From the NCBI RefSeq assembly GCF_014635325.1, contig NZ_BMCT01000013.1, forward strand, positions 1-64,000: a stretch of 64,000 bases of DNA. Reading direction: 5' to 3'. Of the stretch, positions 25,901 to 34,761 are shown piece by piece (the first letter of the stretch is position 1; the number at the start of each line of letters is the position of its first letter). Position numbers and translations under genes: made by a program. The notes under the pieces were generated by a model. The model saw nothing but the letters and a program-made list of their open reading frames with translations, searched no databases and was not told the DNA's origin. The stretch comes from Azorhizobium oxalatiphilum (GTDB lineage: Bacteria; Pseudomonadota; Alphaproteobacteria; Rhizobiales; Xanthobacteraceae).

Positions 25901-28087
25901 TCACGCGCCGATGCGATCATGGAAATACTCGTAGATGGCCCGTGCCGTCGAGGCATTTACGCCCTGAACCTGCTCAAGATCCGCAAGCGATGCCCGCTCG
26001 ATGGCCTTAAGGGTACCGAAGTGCCGCAGAAGCGCCCTTTTGCGGGTGGGGCCGACACCGGGGATGGCTTGCAGGCCGGCGTCCGAAATGTCCTTTTTGC
26101 GCCGGGCGCGGTGCGAGCCGATGGCGAAGCGGTGGGCCTCGTCGCGCAGGCGCTGGATGAAATAAAGCACCGGATCGCGCGGTTCCATGCGGAACGGCTG
26201 TTGTCCGGGAATGAAGAACTGCTCCCGCCCCGCTTCGCGGTCGAGGCCCTTGGCGATGCCCACCAGCGGCACGTCGGTGATGCCCAGTTCATCCATCACC
26301 ACCCGCGCGGCATTGAGCTGGCCGAGGCCGCCGTCGATCAGCACGAGGTCAGGCCAGGGGGACGCCTCGTCGGCGGCCTCCTGCACTTCGGCGGGGGTGG
26401 GGGCAAGGGGCGTGGGGGGCATGGTGGCATCCACGGGAATCTCGCCCGGCTCGCCGCGCGTGCGCCAGTTCTCCTTGTCCTCGATGGCCTTGCCGGGGGG
26501 AGCCGGGGCGGGCTGGGGGGGAGCCGGGGTATCCGCTGCCGCGATGGCGGTCTCGCCCTCGGCCGCCGGCGCGCCTGCACGGGGCGCTTCCTTCAGCAGG
26601 CGGGAGAAGCGGCGGCGCAGAACCTCCCGCATCATGCCGTAATCGTCGCCGGGCACGAGGTCGGCGGACTTGATGTTGAACTTGCGATACTGGCTCTTCC
26701 GGAAGCCTTCCGGACCGGCCACGATCATGCCGCCCACCGCATTGGTGCCCATGATGTGGGAGTTGTCATAGACCTCGATGCGCTGCGGCGTCTTCGGCAG
26801 CTTGAGGGCGGCGGCGAGGCCGTCCAGCAACTTACCCTGCGTGGCCGTCTCGGCGAGCTTGCGGCCCAGCGCCTCGCGGGCGTTCTGCAGGGCGTGGTCC
26901 ACCAGATCGCGCTTCTCGCCGCGCTTGGGGGCGGCGATCTCCACCTTGTATTCGCTCTTTTGCGACAGGGCCTCTGCGATGAGGTCCTGCTCCTCCACAT
27001 CGTGGCTCAGGAGGATGAGGCGCGGGACGGGCTTGTCCTCATAGAACTGGGACAGGAAGGGGCCGAGCACGTCCTTCTCGTCCAGCGAGCGGTCGGCGCG
27101 GGGATAATAGGCGCGGTTGCCCCAGTTCTGGCCGGTGCGGAAGAAGAACACCTCGATGCAGGTAGCCCCGCCCTGCTGGGTGCAGGCGAACACGTCCGCC
27201 TCCTCCACCGAGCGCGGATTGATGCCCTGCGTGCCCTGCACGGCGGAGAGTGCGGCGAGGCGGTCGCGCAGGCGGGCCGCGCGCTCGAACTCCAGTTCCT
27301 CGGCGGCGGCCTCCATTTCCCTGGCCAGTTCCTCCTTGATGGCGCGGGAGCGCCCGGCGAGGAAGAAACGGGCCTCGCGCACCAGCTCGGCATAGTCGGC
27401 GGGGGCGATCTCGTCGGTGCAGGGGCCGGAGCAGCGCTTGATCTGGTAGAGCAGGCAGGGACGCGAGCGGTTCTCGTAATAGCTGTCCGAGCAGGAGCGC
27501 AGCAGGAAGGCGCGCTGGAGTGCGTTGATGGTGCGGTCCACCGCCCACACGCTGGCAAACGGCCCGTAATAGTCGCCGGGCTTGGTCCGCGCGCCGCGAT
27601 GCTTGAGGATCTGCGGTGCCGGATGGTCGGCGGTGATGAGGATGTAGGGGAAGGACTTGTCGTCCCGCAGCAGCACGTTGAAGCGCGGCTTCAGCTGCTT
27701 GATGAGGTTGGCTTCCAGCAGCAGCGCCTCCGGCTCGGTGCCGGTGGTGACGAACTCCATGCTGGCGGTGGCCGAGATCATCCGCGCGATGCGGTTGGTG
27801 TGGCCGATGAGGCGCGTGTAGCTGAGAATGCGCTTCTTGATGCTCTTGGCCTTGCCCACATAGAGCACCGTGCCGTCCGCCCCCAGCATGCGGTAGACGC
27901 CCGGCCCCATGGGCGCGTGCTTGGCGGCGCGCGCGATCACCGCGCGCCCGGTGGCGAGCGGGCCTTCGGCGACTTCGGCCTCGTCCGCTTCGTCCTCGGC
28001 CAGGAGCAGTACGGCGTCGTCTTCGGTATCTTGGGCGTCCAGACCTTCCGTAACGTCGGGCTGGTCGAGCGGGGGGCGTGACATCAT
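25901..28087 (-). CDS. uvrC: Excinuclease ABC subunit C
   Basis: UvrC makes both incisions in nucleotide excision repair. The 728-aa protein has the GIY-YIG domain ([32 protein letters not shown]), a UVR motif near residues 265-300, the UvrC homology/RNase H-like domain ([57 protein letters not shown]) and C-terminal helix-hairpin-helix motifs ([20 protein letters not shown]). It is longer than usual because of a Pro/Ala/Glu-rich insertion at about residues 496-574, inside the RNase H-like domain just before [11 protein letters not shown]. The N terminus also has a 55-residue acidic extension. Confidence 0.95.
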   Translation of the reverse strand: MMSRPPLDQPDVTEGLDAQDTEDDAVLLLAEDEADEAEVAEGPLATGRAVIARAAKHAPMGPGVYRMLGADGTVLYVGKAKSIKKRILSYTRLIGHTNRIARMISATASMEFVTTGTEPEALLLEANLIKQLKPRFNVLLRDDKSFPYILITADHPAPQILKHRGARTKPGDYYGPFASVWAVDRTINALQRAFLLRSCSDSYYENRSRPCLLYQIKRCSGPCTDEIAPADYAELVREARFFLAGRSRAIKEELAREMEAAAEELEFERAARLRDRLAALSAVQGTQGINPRSVEEADVFACTQQGGATCIEVFFFRTGQNWGNRAYYPRADRSLDEKDVLGPFLSQFYEDKPVPRLILLSHDVEEQDLIAEALSQKSEYKVEIAAPKRGEKRDLVDHALQNAREALGRKLAETATQGKLLDGLAAALKLPKTPQRIEVYDNSHIMGTNAVGGMIVAGPEGFRKSQYRKFNIKSADLVPGDDYGMMREVLRRRFSRLLKEAPRAGAPAAEGETAIAAADTPAPPQPAPAPPGKAIEDKENWRTRGEPGEIPVDATMPPTPLAPTPAEVQEAADEASPWPDLVLIDGGLGQLNAARVVMDELGITDVPLVGIAKGLDREAGREQFFIPGQQPFRMEPRDPVLYFIQRLRDEAHRFAIGSHRARRKKDISDAGLQAIPGVGPTRKRALLRHFGTLKAIERASLADLEQVQGVNASTARAIYEYFHDRIGA

Positions 28088-28238
28088 GGGCGGAAGGTAG
28101 GCACTCCTGCGGGCAAGGGCCAGTGGGGCTTTGAGGCTGTCCCGAACCTAGCTGCGGATGAGCCTTCCGGCGTTGAAACGCATGGACTTTGCGGCAGAAC
28201 CGGGTACCAATCGGCCCCGCGCATCCGCCGGAATACCC

Positions 28239-30377
28239 ATGTTCAGCTTCCTCTCCATCCGCTCCAAGATTCTCGCCATGCTGCTGTTCTGCGGCCTCGG
28301 CTGTCTGGTGGTGGCGAGCTATGTGTCCCTGCGCAGCGGCATCAATACGCTGAAGGCGACCATCTTCGAGCAGCTCACCACCCTGCGCACCGCCAAGACC
28401 CAGCAGGTGACGGCGTGGTTCAAGGACGTGTCCGAGGACTTCAGCGACATTTCGCAGGACACGCCGAGCATGGCCGGCGTGCAGGCCTTCACCGCCGCCT
28501 TCGCGCAGCTGGGGCAGGGGGCTCCGGCCACCGCCAGCCCCGCGCTGGACGCCTATTACCGCGACAAATTCCTGCCCACCTTCGCCAGCCTCGTGGATGC
28601 GCCGCTGGTGCCGCGCGGCTTCCTGCCCGCGAGCCCGGCGGGCCTCGCCCTCCAGGACGCCTATGTGCGGCGCAATCCCGATCCGGTCGGCACCGGCGGC
28701 GTGAAGGAAACGGGCGTGACCTCGGGGCCGGGGGGCACGGCGTCCGCCTATGACGCAGCGGTGGCCCAGTTCCAGCCCTTCTTCCGCCGGGCGGTGGAGA
28801 CCCACGCGCTGGAGGACATGCTGCTGGTCGATGTCGCCACCGGCAACGTCGTTTATACGGTGGCCAAGCGCACGGATCTCGGCGCGAACCTGCTCACCGG
28901 CCACCTCTCAAGTTCTGGCGCGGCCCGTGCCTTCCGCCGGGTGCTGGAGGGCGGCGGCGTGCCCGGCCATACGGTGCTGGAGGACTATTCCTCTTATGTG
29001 CCCGCCGGGCTGCGGCCAACCGCCTTCGTCGCCGCGCCGGTGTTCGCCGACGGCACGCTCGTGGGCGTGCTGATCGGGGTACTGTCGAGCGCGCAGGTCA
29101 ACAGTCTCATGACCAATGACCGCCACTGGGTGGAGGCGGGCCTCGGCCGCACCGGCGAGGTCTATCTGGTGGGCGCGGGCGATCTGCTGATGCGCTCGCC
29201 CTCCCGCTTCCAGATCGAGGATCCGGAGGCCTATTACAAGGCGCTGACGAATACTGGCGTCAGCGCGGAGACCATCGCCCGCATCAAGCATTTCAATTCC
29301 GCCGTGCTGTTCCAGAGGATCAGCACCACGGGCGCCCGCGATGGCCAGCACGGGCAGGCCAACACCATGATCGTCACCGACTACCGGGGCGTTCAGACCC
29401 TCGCGTCCTGGGCGCCGGTGGCGGTGCACGGGTTGCACTGGGTCGTCGTCGCCCAGCAGGACGAAGCCGAGGCCATGGTGCCGGTGAGCGATCTGCAGGG
29501 CTCCATCCGCCTCGTGGCGGCGCTGGCGGCGGTGCTGCTGACCGGCGTGTCGGTGGTGCTCGCCAGCGTGTTCACGCGGCCGATCCGTGCCGTGCTGCGC
29601 GGGGTCAACGAGTTGGCGGCGGGCGACGAGAGCGTGCGCATCCCGGTGAAGGGGCGGGACGAATTCTCCGATCTTGCCCGCGCCTTCAACGCCATGGCGG
29701 GGGAGATCGCGGAGCGCTCGGCCCGCATCGAGCAGAAGACCGCCGCCTACGAGCAATTGCTGCGCAATTTCTATCCGGACCTCATCGCCGACCGCATCCG
29801 CATGGGCGAGGAGAGCTTTTCGGAGCGCGTGCGCAATGTCTGCATGGTTGTTCTGGTCATCGACGGCTTCGAGAGCCTCGTGGGCGGAGCCTCCGGCGAC
29901 ACGCTGACCCGCATCGACGCGGTGGTGAGCGAGATCGACGAGGCCTGCACCAGTGCGGGCCTCGAGAAGATCCGCACCATCGGCGAGACCTATATCGCCG
30001 CCTGCGGCCTCTCAACGCCGCGCCTCGACGCCGCCCAGCGCAGCCTCGCCTTCGTGCAGCAGGTGAGCGCCACGCTGGACCGGCTGTCGCGTCTCTATGA
30101 TCTGCCGCTGGATGTGCGCGCCGGGCTGGCGCTGGGGGATGCGGAAATCGGCATCGTGGGTCGCCACCGCATGCTCTACGACGTGTGGGGCCTCACCATG
30201 CTGGAAGCCCGGCGCATCGTCTTCGAGGCCGAGCCGGGCTCGATGCGCGTGACCGCCGCCGTGCGCCAGCAGCTTGGCGATCCGGAGGGCTTTGCCCGCA
30301 TGCCGGACATCCAGCTGTTCGACGAAACCCACGTGGAGACGTGGCAGGCGCCGGTCGGCGCCCAGCCGGCGGCGTGA
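28239..30377 (+). CDS. Membrane sensor with Cache-like domain, HAMP and degenerate class III cyclase domain
   Basis: The 712-aa protein has a membrane helix at about residues 10-32, a large periplasmic region of about 380 residues resembling a double Cache sensor (VEAGLGRTGEVYLVGAGDLL, WAPVAVHGLHWVVVAQQDEA), a second helix (LVAALAAVLLTGVSVVLASV), and a HAMP domain (PIRAVLRGVNELAAGDESVR). The C-terminal adenylate/guanylate cyclase fold begins near residue 525. Key catalytic positions are altered: the first metal Asp is V540 (VIDGF), the second is E583 (TIGETY), and the transition-state Asn is L655, while R659 remains. It is therefore probably not an active cyclase. The ATG at 28239 (MFSFLSIRSK) is preferred over upstream ATGs at 28158 and 28182. 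The channel gene starts 7 bases after its stop. Confidence 0.85.
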   Translation: MFSFLSIRSKILAMLLFCGLGCLVVASYVSLRSGINTLKATIFEQLTTLRTAKTQQVTAWFKDVSEDFSDISQDTPSMAGVQAFTAAFAQLGQGAPATASPALDAYYRDKFLPTFASLVDAPLVPRGFLPASPAGLALQDAYVRRNPDPVGTGGVKETGVTSGPGGTASAYDAAVAQFQPFFRRAVETHALEDMLLVDVATGNVVYTVAKRTDLGANLLTGHLSSSGAARAFRRVLEGGGVPGHTVLEDYSSYVPAGLRPTAFVAAPVFADGTLVGVLIGVLSSAQVNSLMTNDRHWVEAGLGRTGEVYLVGAGDLLMRSPSRFQIEDPEAYYKALTNTGVSAETIARIKHFNSAVLFQRISTTGARDGQHGQANTMIVTDYRGVQTLASWAPVAVHGLHWVVVAQQDEAEAMVPVSDLQGSIRLVAALAAVLLTGVSVVLASVFTRPIRAVLRGVNELAAGDESVRIPVKGRDEFSDLARAFNAMAGEIAERSARIEQKTAAYEQLLRNFYPDLIADRIRMGEESFSERVRNVCMVVLVIDGFESLVGGASGDTLTRIDAVVSEIDEACTSAGLEKIRTIGETYIAACGLSTPRLDAAQRSLAFVQQVSATLDRLSRLYDLPLDVRAGLALGDAEIGIVGRHRMLYDVWGLTMLEARRIVFEAEPGSMRVTAAVRQQLGDPEGFARMPDIQLFDETHVETWQAPVGAQPAA

Positions 30378-30384
30378 GGCGCCC

Positions 30385-31815
30385 ATGTTCGAAGGCGTCG
30401 AGCACCATGTCACCGAGTTTCGCTGGACGCTGCTGATCGTCTTCGGCTTCCCGCTGCTGACGGTGGTGCTGATCGAGCTGTCGCGGCGTTTCGCGCTGCC
30501 CGGCTCGCCTCTGCGCCGGCCCATGCGGCTGTTGCAGGCCATCGTGCTGCCGGCGGGCGTGCTGTGGATCATCGTCCACCAGTTGCTGCACCTGCCACCG
30601 GACGGCCTCATGGTGAAGGTGGTGGACACGGCGGTGGGCATCCTGCTGCTGCACGCGGTGTTCACCAGTCTGCAAAGCCTCATCGTCGCCTTCAGCGAGC
30701 AGGTGAACCGGCTGCCGGCACCGCGCCTGTTCTATGAGCTGGCGTCCTCCGCCATCGTGGCAGTGGGGGCGGCGATCATCGTCTCCACCATCTGGGATGT
30801 GGACCTCGGCAGCCTGCTTGGCGCGCTGGGCATCGGCTCGGTGGTGCTGGGCCTCGCCCTGCAGAATGTCATCGGCGGGCTGGTGGCGGGCGTCATCGTC
30901 TTCTCCGGCCGCCATTTCGGGCTCGGCGACTGGCTGACCATCGACGATGCGCCGGCGAAAGTGGTGCAGATCGACTGGCGGGCGATCACGGTGGAGACGC
31001 TCAGCGGCCAGCGGGTGGTCATCCCCAGCGCCAACATGTCCGGCCAGTCCATGCGCATCATCCGCGCCCGCCAGCCGGTGGGGGTGCAGGCCAAGGTGCT
31101 GCTGCCGCTCACCGCTGCTCCGGATGCCGCCAAGCAGGCCCTGCGCCAAGCGGCTCTCGACGTGCCGCAACTGGTGGATCCCGCCAGGCTCTCCTGCCGC
31201 ATCAGCGAGGCGGGCGCGGACGGCATGCTCTATAATGTGAGCTTCCTGGTGGCCGACGCCACGCAGGTCTCCGCCGCGCGGGACGTCTTCTTCCATCGCC
31301 TCTGGTACGTGGGGCAGCGCCACGGCCTCGCCATCGGCGGCGGCGACCACGACCATGAGCAGCTTTACGGTGCGGACACGCCGCAGCTGCGGGCAGAGGC
31401 GCTGGCCGCCAGCGGGGCGTTCGGACCCGCCTCCGAGGGGCTTCTGGAACTGGCCTCTGCCGCCCGGCTGCAAGTCTATGCGGCTGGCGAGAGCATCCTG
31501 CGGGCCGGGGCGGTGGCACCGGGCTTCCTGATGTTCCTGTCGGGCGAGGCGCGGGTGGTGCTGCCCGCCGGCGGCAGTGCGCTGGTGGAGCACCTCTCGG
31601 CCGGCGACCTCTATGCCACGCGCGACATGTTCCGCGGTGCGGCCGCGCAGGCGCGGGTGGTGGCGGAAAGCGACGTGCGCCTGCTGCTGATGCCGGTGGC
31701 GGCCATGGAGCGCCTGCTGGAAGGTGCGCCGGCGCTGGCGCGGGCGGTGGATCTGGTGGTGGAGGCGCACAGCGCGGCCCTGTCCGAATCGCTGGCGGCC
31801 GGGCGCGGCGCCTGA
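30385..31815 (+). CDS. MscS-family channel with C-terminal cyclic-nucleotide-binding-like domain (bCNG type)
   Basis: The 476-aa protein has about four N-terminal membrane helices and the MscS pore and beta domain (LLGALGIGSVVLGLALQNVI, GLVAGVIVFSGRHFGLGDWL, VVIPSANMSGQSMRI), a C-terminal mixed domain, and a final cNMP-binding-like domain from about residue 355 (LQVYAAGESILRAGAVAPGF, LSAGDLYATRDMFRGAAAQA). This is the layout of bacterial cyclic-nucleotide-gated channels of the MscS superfamily. The phosphate-binding cassette is poor: the usual FGE becomes YAT, and the expected Arg seems to be Ala. Only 7 bases separate it from the sensor gene, so the two are almost surely co-transcribed. Confidence 0.87.
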   Translation: MFEGVEHHVTEFRWTLLIVFGFPLLTVVLIELSRRFALPGSPLRRPMRLLQAIVLPAGVLWIIVHQLLHLPPDGLMVKVVDTAVGILLLHAVFTSLQSLIVAFSEQVNRLPAPRLFYELASSAIVAVGAAIIVSTIWDVDLGSLLGALGIGSVVLGLALQNVIGGLVAGVIVFSGRHFGLGDWLTIDDAPAKVVQIDWRAITVETLSGQRVVIPSANMSGQSMRIIRARQPVGVQAKVLLPLTAAPDAAKQALRQAALDVPQLVDPARLSCRISEAGADGMLYNVSFLVADATQVSAARDVFFHRLWYVGQRHGLAIGGGDHDHEQLYGADTPQLRAEALAASGAFGPASEGLLELASAARLQVYAAGESILRAGAVAPGFLMFLSGEARVVLPAGGSALVEHLSAGDLYATRDMFRGAAAQARVVAESDVRLLLMPVAAMERLLEGAPALARAVDLVVEAHSAALSESLAAGRGA

Positions 31816-31952
31816 GTCCCGGCCGGTCGATTCACTCCCGATTCACCACGCCCGCGCATGGCGGGCGGCTGGCGATGTTTCCTTTGCCATTGAGGCTCTA
31901 AGTCGTCTCCATCGGGCGAAGTGTTGGTCTCGCCCTTGATGAGGAGATGCGT

Positions 31953-32582
31953 ATGAACACCCGCTTCCTTGCCGGGCTGGCTGGCCTTGCCCTGGCGGCG
32001 ACCCCGATGGTTGCGACACCTTCGGCCGCGGCCGATCTCTCGGGCCGCTATGGCTACGGCTATGCGCCCGCGCAGGCGGCGCCGCTGCCGTCCTGGACCG
32101 GCTTCTATGTGGGCGCCAATGCCGGCTACGGCTGGGGTTCTGCGGCGGGAATGGAGCCCAGCGGCTTCGTGGGCGGCATCCAGGGCGGCTACAACCTGCA
32201 GTTCGCGGGCTCGCCCTTCATGGTTGGCGTGGAAACCGACTTCAACTGGTCCGGCCAGAGCGACGGGCCCTTCAAGCTGAATAATCTCGGCACCATCCGC
32301 GCCCGCGCCGGCATCACGTCCGATCGTATCCTCGTGTACGGCACCCTCGGTGCCGCCTATGGCCAGGGCGAATATCAGGTGGCGGGTCTGAGCAACAGCC
32401 AGACATCCTGGGGTTGGGCCTTGGGTGCCGGTGCGGAATACGCATTGGATCGTAATTGGAGCGCCCGTGCCGAGTATATGTATGTCGATCTCGGCGATTC
32501 TACTTATGGATCATGGTTCGGCCCCACGTCAGCTGGCTATGACGGCAGCGTACTTCGGGCTGGCGTGAACTATCGTTTCTGA
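31953..32582 (+). CDS. Outer membrane beta-barrel protein (Omp25/31-like)
   Basis: The 209-aa protein has a Sec signal peptide (MNTRFLAGLAGLALAATPMV..., cleavage near SAAA/D) and the Hyphomicrobiales barrel pattern: SWTGFYVGANAGYGWG, FVGGIQGGYNLQFAGSPFMV, GTIRARAGITSDRILVYGTL, AEYALDRNWSARAEYMYVDL, and a final aromatic VNYRF for BAM recognition. GAGGAG lies 6 bases before ATG 31953. It is the first of three related tandem genes and the least similar of them; its last 150 bases are lower in GC than the neighbours. Confidence 0.88.
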   Translation: MNTRFLAGLAGLALAATPMVATPSAAADLSGRYGYGYAPAQAAPLPSWTGFYVGANAGYGWGSAAGMEPSGFVGGIQGGYNLQFAGSPFMVGVETDFNWSGQSDGPFKLNNLGTIRARAGITSDRILVYGTLGAAYGQGEYQVAGLSNSQTSWGWALGAGAEYALDRNWSARAEYMYVDLGDSTYGSWFGPTSAGYDGSVLRAGVNYRF

Positions 32583-32790
32583 TCCGTTAACTGGCGGCGG
32601 GCTGTTCAGAATGCTGAAAAAGAGGCATCCCGCCGCCGATGGGGCCACAAATTGTGTCCCGATATGGACTGTATGCCGCAATTTTGCCCCCCTTTCCGGA
32701 GGTTGTGTTGCCCAAGGGTCACAGACGGAGGTGGGTCAACCGATGTATGGTCCGTGTCATTCTGGTTCTTCGTCGAAAAAAGGTGTTCTC

Positions 32791-33498
32791 ATGTTGAAGC
32801 GCGCTCTCGCCGGGGTCTCCGCCCTGGCAATCCTCGGCTGCGGCGCCGCCTCCGCGGCTGACCTCGCCACCCGTTACCCCGTGAAGGCCGTTGTTCCGGT
32901 CGTTCCCGTGTTCTCCTGGACCGGCTTCTACATCGGCGGCAACGTCGGTTACGCCTGGGCCAACAACAGCTACGACTACACCTCGCCGCTCGGCTTCACC
33001 ACGTCCTACGACGTGGGCGGCGGTGACGGCTGGGTTGCCGGTCTGCAGGCTGGCTACAACTACCAGTTCGCCAACAACGTCGTGCTCGGCATCGAGGCCG
33101 ACATCGACTGGACCGGCGTCGGCGGCAGCAACGGCATCTTCACCGGCCCGCTCGTCGGCACCAACTCCGTGGCCGGCGGCGAGCTGGACTACTTCGGCAC
33201 CATCCGCGCTCGCGTGGGTTATGCCTTCGACCGTTGGCTGCCGTACGTCACCGGCGGCGCCGCGTGGGGCAAGATCGACAACGGCACGTTCTACGGCTTC
33301 GACAACAGCTCCACCAACTGGGGCTGGACGATCGGCGCTGGCGTCGAATACGCCATCACCAACAACCTGACCGCCAAGCTCGAGTACCTGTACGTCGATC
33401 TGGACGGCAACACCCTGACCAACCCGTTCAACCTGTCCACCGTCAGCACCTCGTTCGACATGAGCGTGGTGAAGGCCGGCGTGAACTGGAAGTTCTGA
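32791..33498 (+). CDS. Outer membrane beta-barrel protein (Omp25/31-like)
   Basis: The 235-aa protein has a signal peptide (MLKRALAGVSALAILGCGAA, cleavage near ASA/A) and the same barrel signature: FSWTGFYIGGNVGYAWANNS, VAGLQAGYNYQFANNVVLGI, GTIRARVGYAFDRWLPYVTG, GVEYAITNNLTAKLEYLYVD and C-terminal VNWKF. AAAAAAGG lies 7 bases before the ATG. The codon use is that of a highly expressed gene (few rare codons). Its own terminator follows. Confidence 0.9.
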   Translation: MLKRALAGVSALAILGCGAASAADLATRYPVKAVVPVVPVFSWTGFYIGGNVGYAWANNSYDYTSPLGFTTSYDVGGGDGWVAGLQAGYNYQFANNVVLGIEADIDWTGVGGSNGIFTGPLVGTNSVAGGELDYFGTIRARVGYAFDRWLPYVTGGAAWGKIDNGTFYGFDNSSTNWGWTIGAGVEYAITNNLTAKLEYLYVDLDGNTLTNPFNLSTVSTSFDMSVVKAGVNWKF

Positions 33499-33522
33499 TC
33501 TTAAGCCTCACGGCTTGAGAGA

Positions 33523-33553
33523 GGGCCTCGGACGAAAGTCCGGGGCCCTTTTT
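33523..33553 (+). terminator. Terminator after the second barrel gene
   Basis: An 11-bp stem with one G-U pair (33523-33533 with 33538-33548), GAAA loop, then TTTTT. Confidence 0.9.
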
Positions 33554-33807
33554 GTTTGCGCGCCCGGTGGGCGGGTGCCATGCTGCCTGGCATGGGCACC
33601 GGTTTGCCGGCTTCGCGTTCAGGTTGCAGGTGTCGGGGACTGCCGTGTTGCGATGCGGCAACGGCTGTTGCGCGGGTGCCTCTTCCGTGCCGGGCCTGTC
33701 ACCGAGAGATCAAGGCCGTGCCACGGCTTTGCCTTGGGTCAGCCATCGCCTTGCCGGCCTCCTGGGTGATCCTCTGCCGGAATGAAACACGGCAAAGGGG
33801 TGCAGTC
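33554..33807. other. Leader region of the third barrel gene
   Basis: No gene is seen between the terminator and the ATG at 33808. An imperfect hairpin GGTGCCATGC/GCATGGGCACC (33574-33600) has no T-run. The promoter and a long leader for the barrel gene presumably lie here. Confidence 0.45.
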
Positions 33808-34446
33808 ATGAAGCCGTTCCTTGTCTCGGGTGTCCTTGCGAGCGCCCTGTTCGCGGCGCCTGCGATGGCGGCCGACATGGCTCGCGCGCCCGTGGTCGCG
33901 GCGCCGATCGTCAGCGCCGCGCCCCCGGTGTTTTCCTGGACGGGCTTCTATATCGGCGCGAACGCCGGCTATGCCTGGGGCTCCGGCACCGGCGTCGCCG
34001 ACAGCTTCGCCAGCAGTCCGGACGGTTGGCTGGCAGGCGGTCAGGTCGGCTACAACTACCAGTTCCAGAACAACATGCTGATCGGCCTTGAAGCCGATGT
34101 GCAGGCGGCCGACATCGGCGGCGGCAATGCCTTCGCCTCGTCCAAGATGGACAGCTTCGGCACCGTGCGCGCCCGCCTCGGCTATGCCTTCGACCGCGTG
34201 CTGCCCTACGTGACCGGCGGTTTCGCCTGGGGTAACAACAAGATCACCGCGCCGGGTTATAGCCAGTCGGACACGCTGACCGGCTGGACCGCCGGTGCGG
34301 GTGTGGAATATGCGCTGACCAACAATTGGACCGCCCGCGCCGAGTATCTCTACACCGACTTCGGCAAGAGCAATTACGACGGTCTGCTGGGCGAGGCGGG
34401 GCTGAACAGCTCCACGGCACGCCTTGGCGTGAACTACAAGTTCTGA
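33808..34446 (+). CDS. Outer membrane beta-barrel protein (Omp25/31-like)
   Basis: The 212-aa protein has a signal peptide ending in AMAADMARA, then FSWTGFYIGANAGYAWGSGT, WLAGGQVGYNYQFQNNMLIG, GTVRARLGYAFDRVLPYVTG, GVEYALTNNWTARAEYLYTD and the terminal VNYKF. AAAGGGG precedes the ATG at 33808. It is closest in pattern to the preceding barrel gene, which suggests local duplication. These proteins are abundant porin-like or structural outer-membrane proteins; specific function unknown. Confidence 0.9.
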   Translation: MKPFLVSGVLASALFAAPAMAADMARAPVVAAPIVSAAPPVFSWTGFYIGANAGYAWGSGTGVADSFASSPDGWLAGGQVGYNYQFQNNMLIGLEADVQAADIGGGNAFASSKMDSFGTVRARLGYAFDRVLPYVTGGFAWGNNKITAPGYSQSDTLTGWTAGAGVEYALTNNWTARAEYLYTDFGKSNYDGLLGEAGLNSSTARLGVNYKF

Positions 34447-34488
34447 GCAAGCGGGTGGCCCTTGGCCGCCGGTTGCAAGTCTTTCCCG

Positions 34489-34520
34489 AAGGGGACGCGG
34501 TGCAGGCCGCGTCCCCTTTT
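34489..34520 (+). terminator. Terminator after the third barrel gene
   Basis: A perfect 12-bp stem (AAGGGGACGCGG at 34489-34500 with CCGCGTCCCCTT at 34507-34518), 6-nt loop, ending in a TTTT run. Confidence 0.9.
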
Positions 34521-34643
34521 CGTTGCGGGCGCGGTAACACGCGGATGCAATTGTTGAACGGCTGGAACGGCCTGAAACGGCGGCTGCGCCTCGCTTTGGC
34601 CCCGAGGCCCATGATAGGAGCCGAACCGGACTTAGGGCACGTG

Positions 34644-34671
34644 CTGCTTTGATTGTGCGCATTCAAAGCAG
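34644..34671 (+). promoter_or_regulatory. Inverted repeat in the leader of the oxidoreductase gene
   Basis: Perfect 9-bp arms CTGCTTTGA (34644-34652) and TCAAAGCAG (34663-34671) flank a 10-base spacer, 90 bases before the ATG at 34762. It is followed by AAAGACG rather than T's, so it is not a plus-strand terminator. It may be an operator or leader hairpin. The rest of 34521-34761 holds no gene. Confidence 0.45.
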
Positions 34672-34761
34672 AAAGACGTTCTCTATCAATGTGTAAAAGG
34701 CGAAAGCGCAGGGCGGTCGATTCGACTGCCGGCTTCGTCGGTCTGGAAGAAGAGGGCTGAA

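Noticed and set aside
34550-34580. GAAC repeats resembling an SOS box (GAACGGCTGGAAC).
   Set aside because: The spacer is 5 bases, not 7, and no DNA-repair gene follows.
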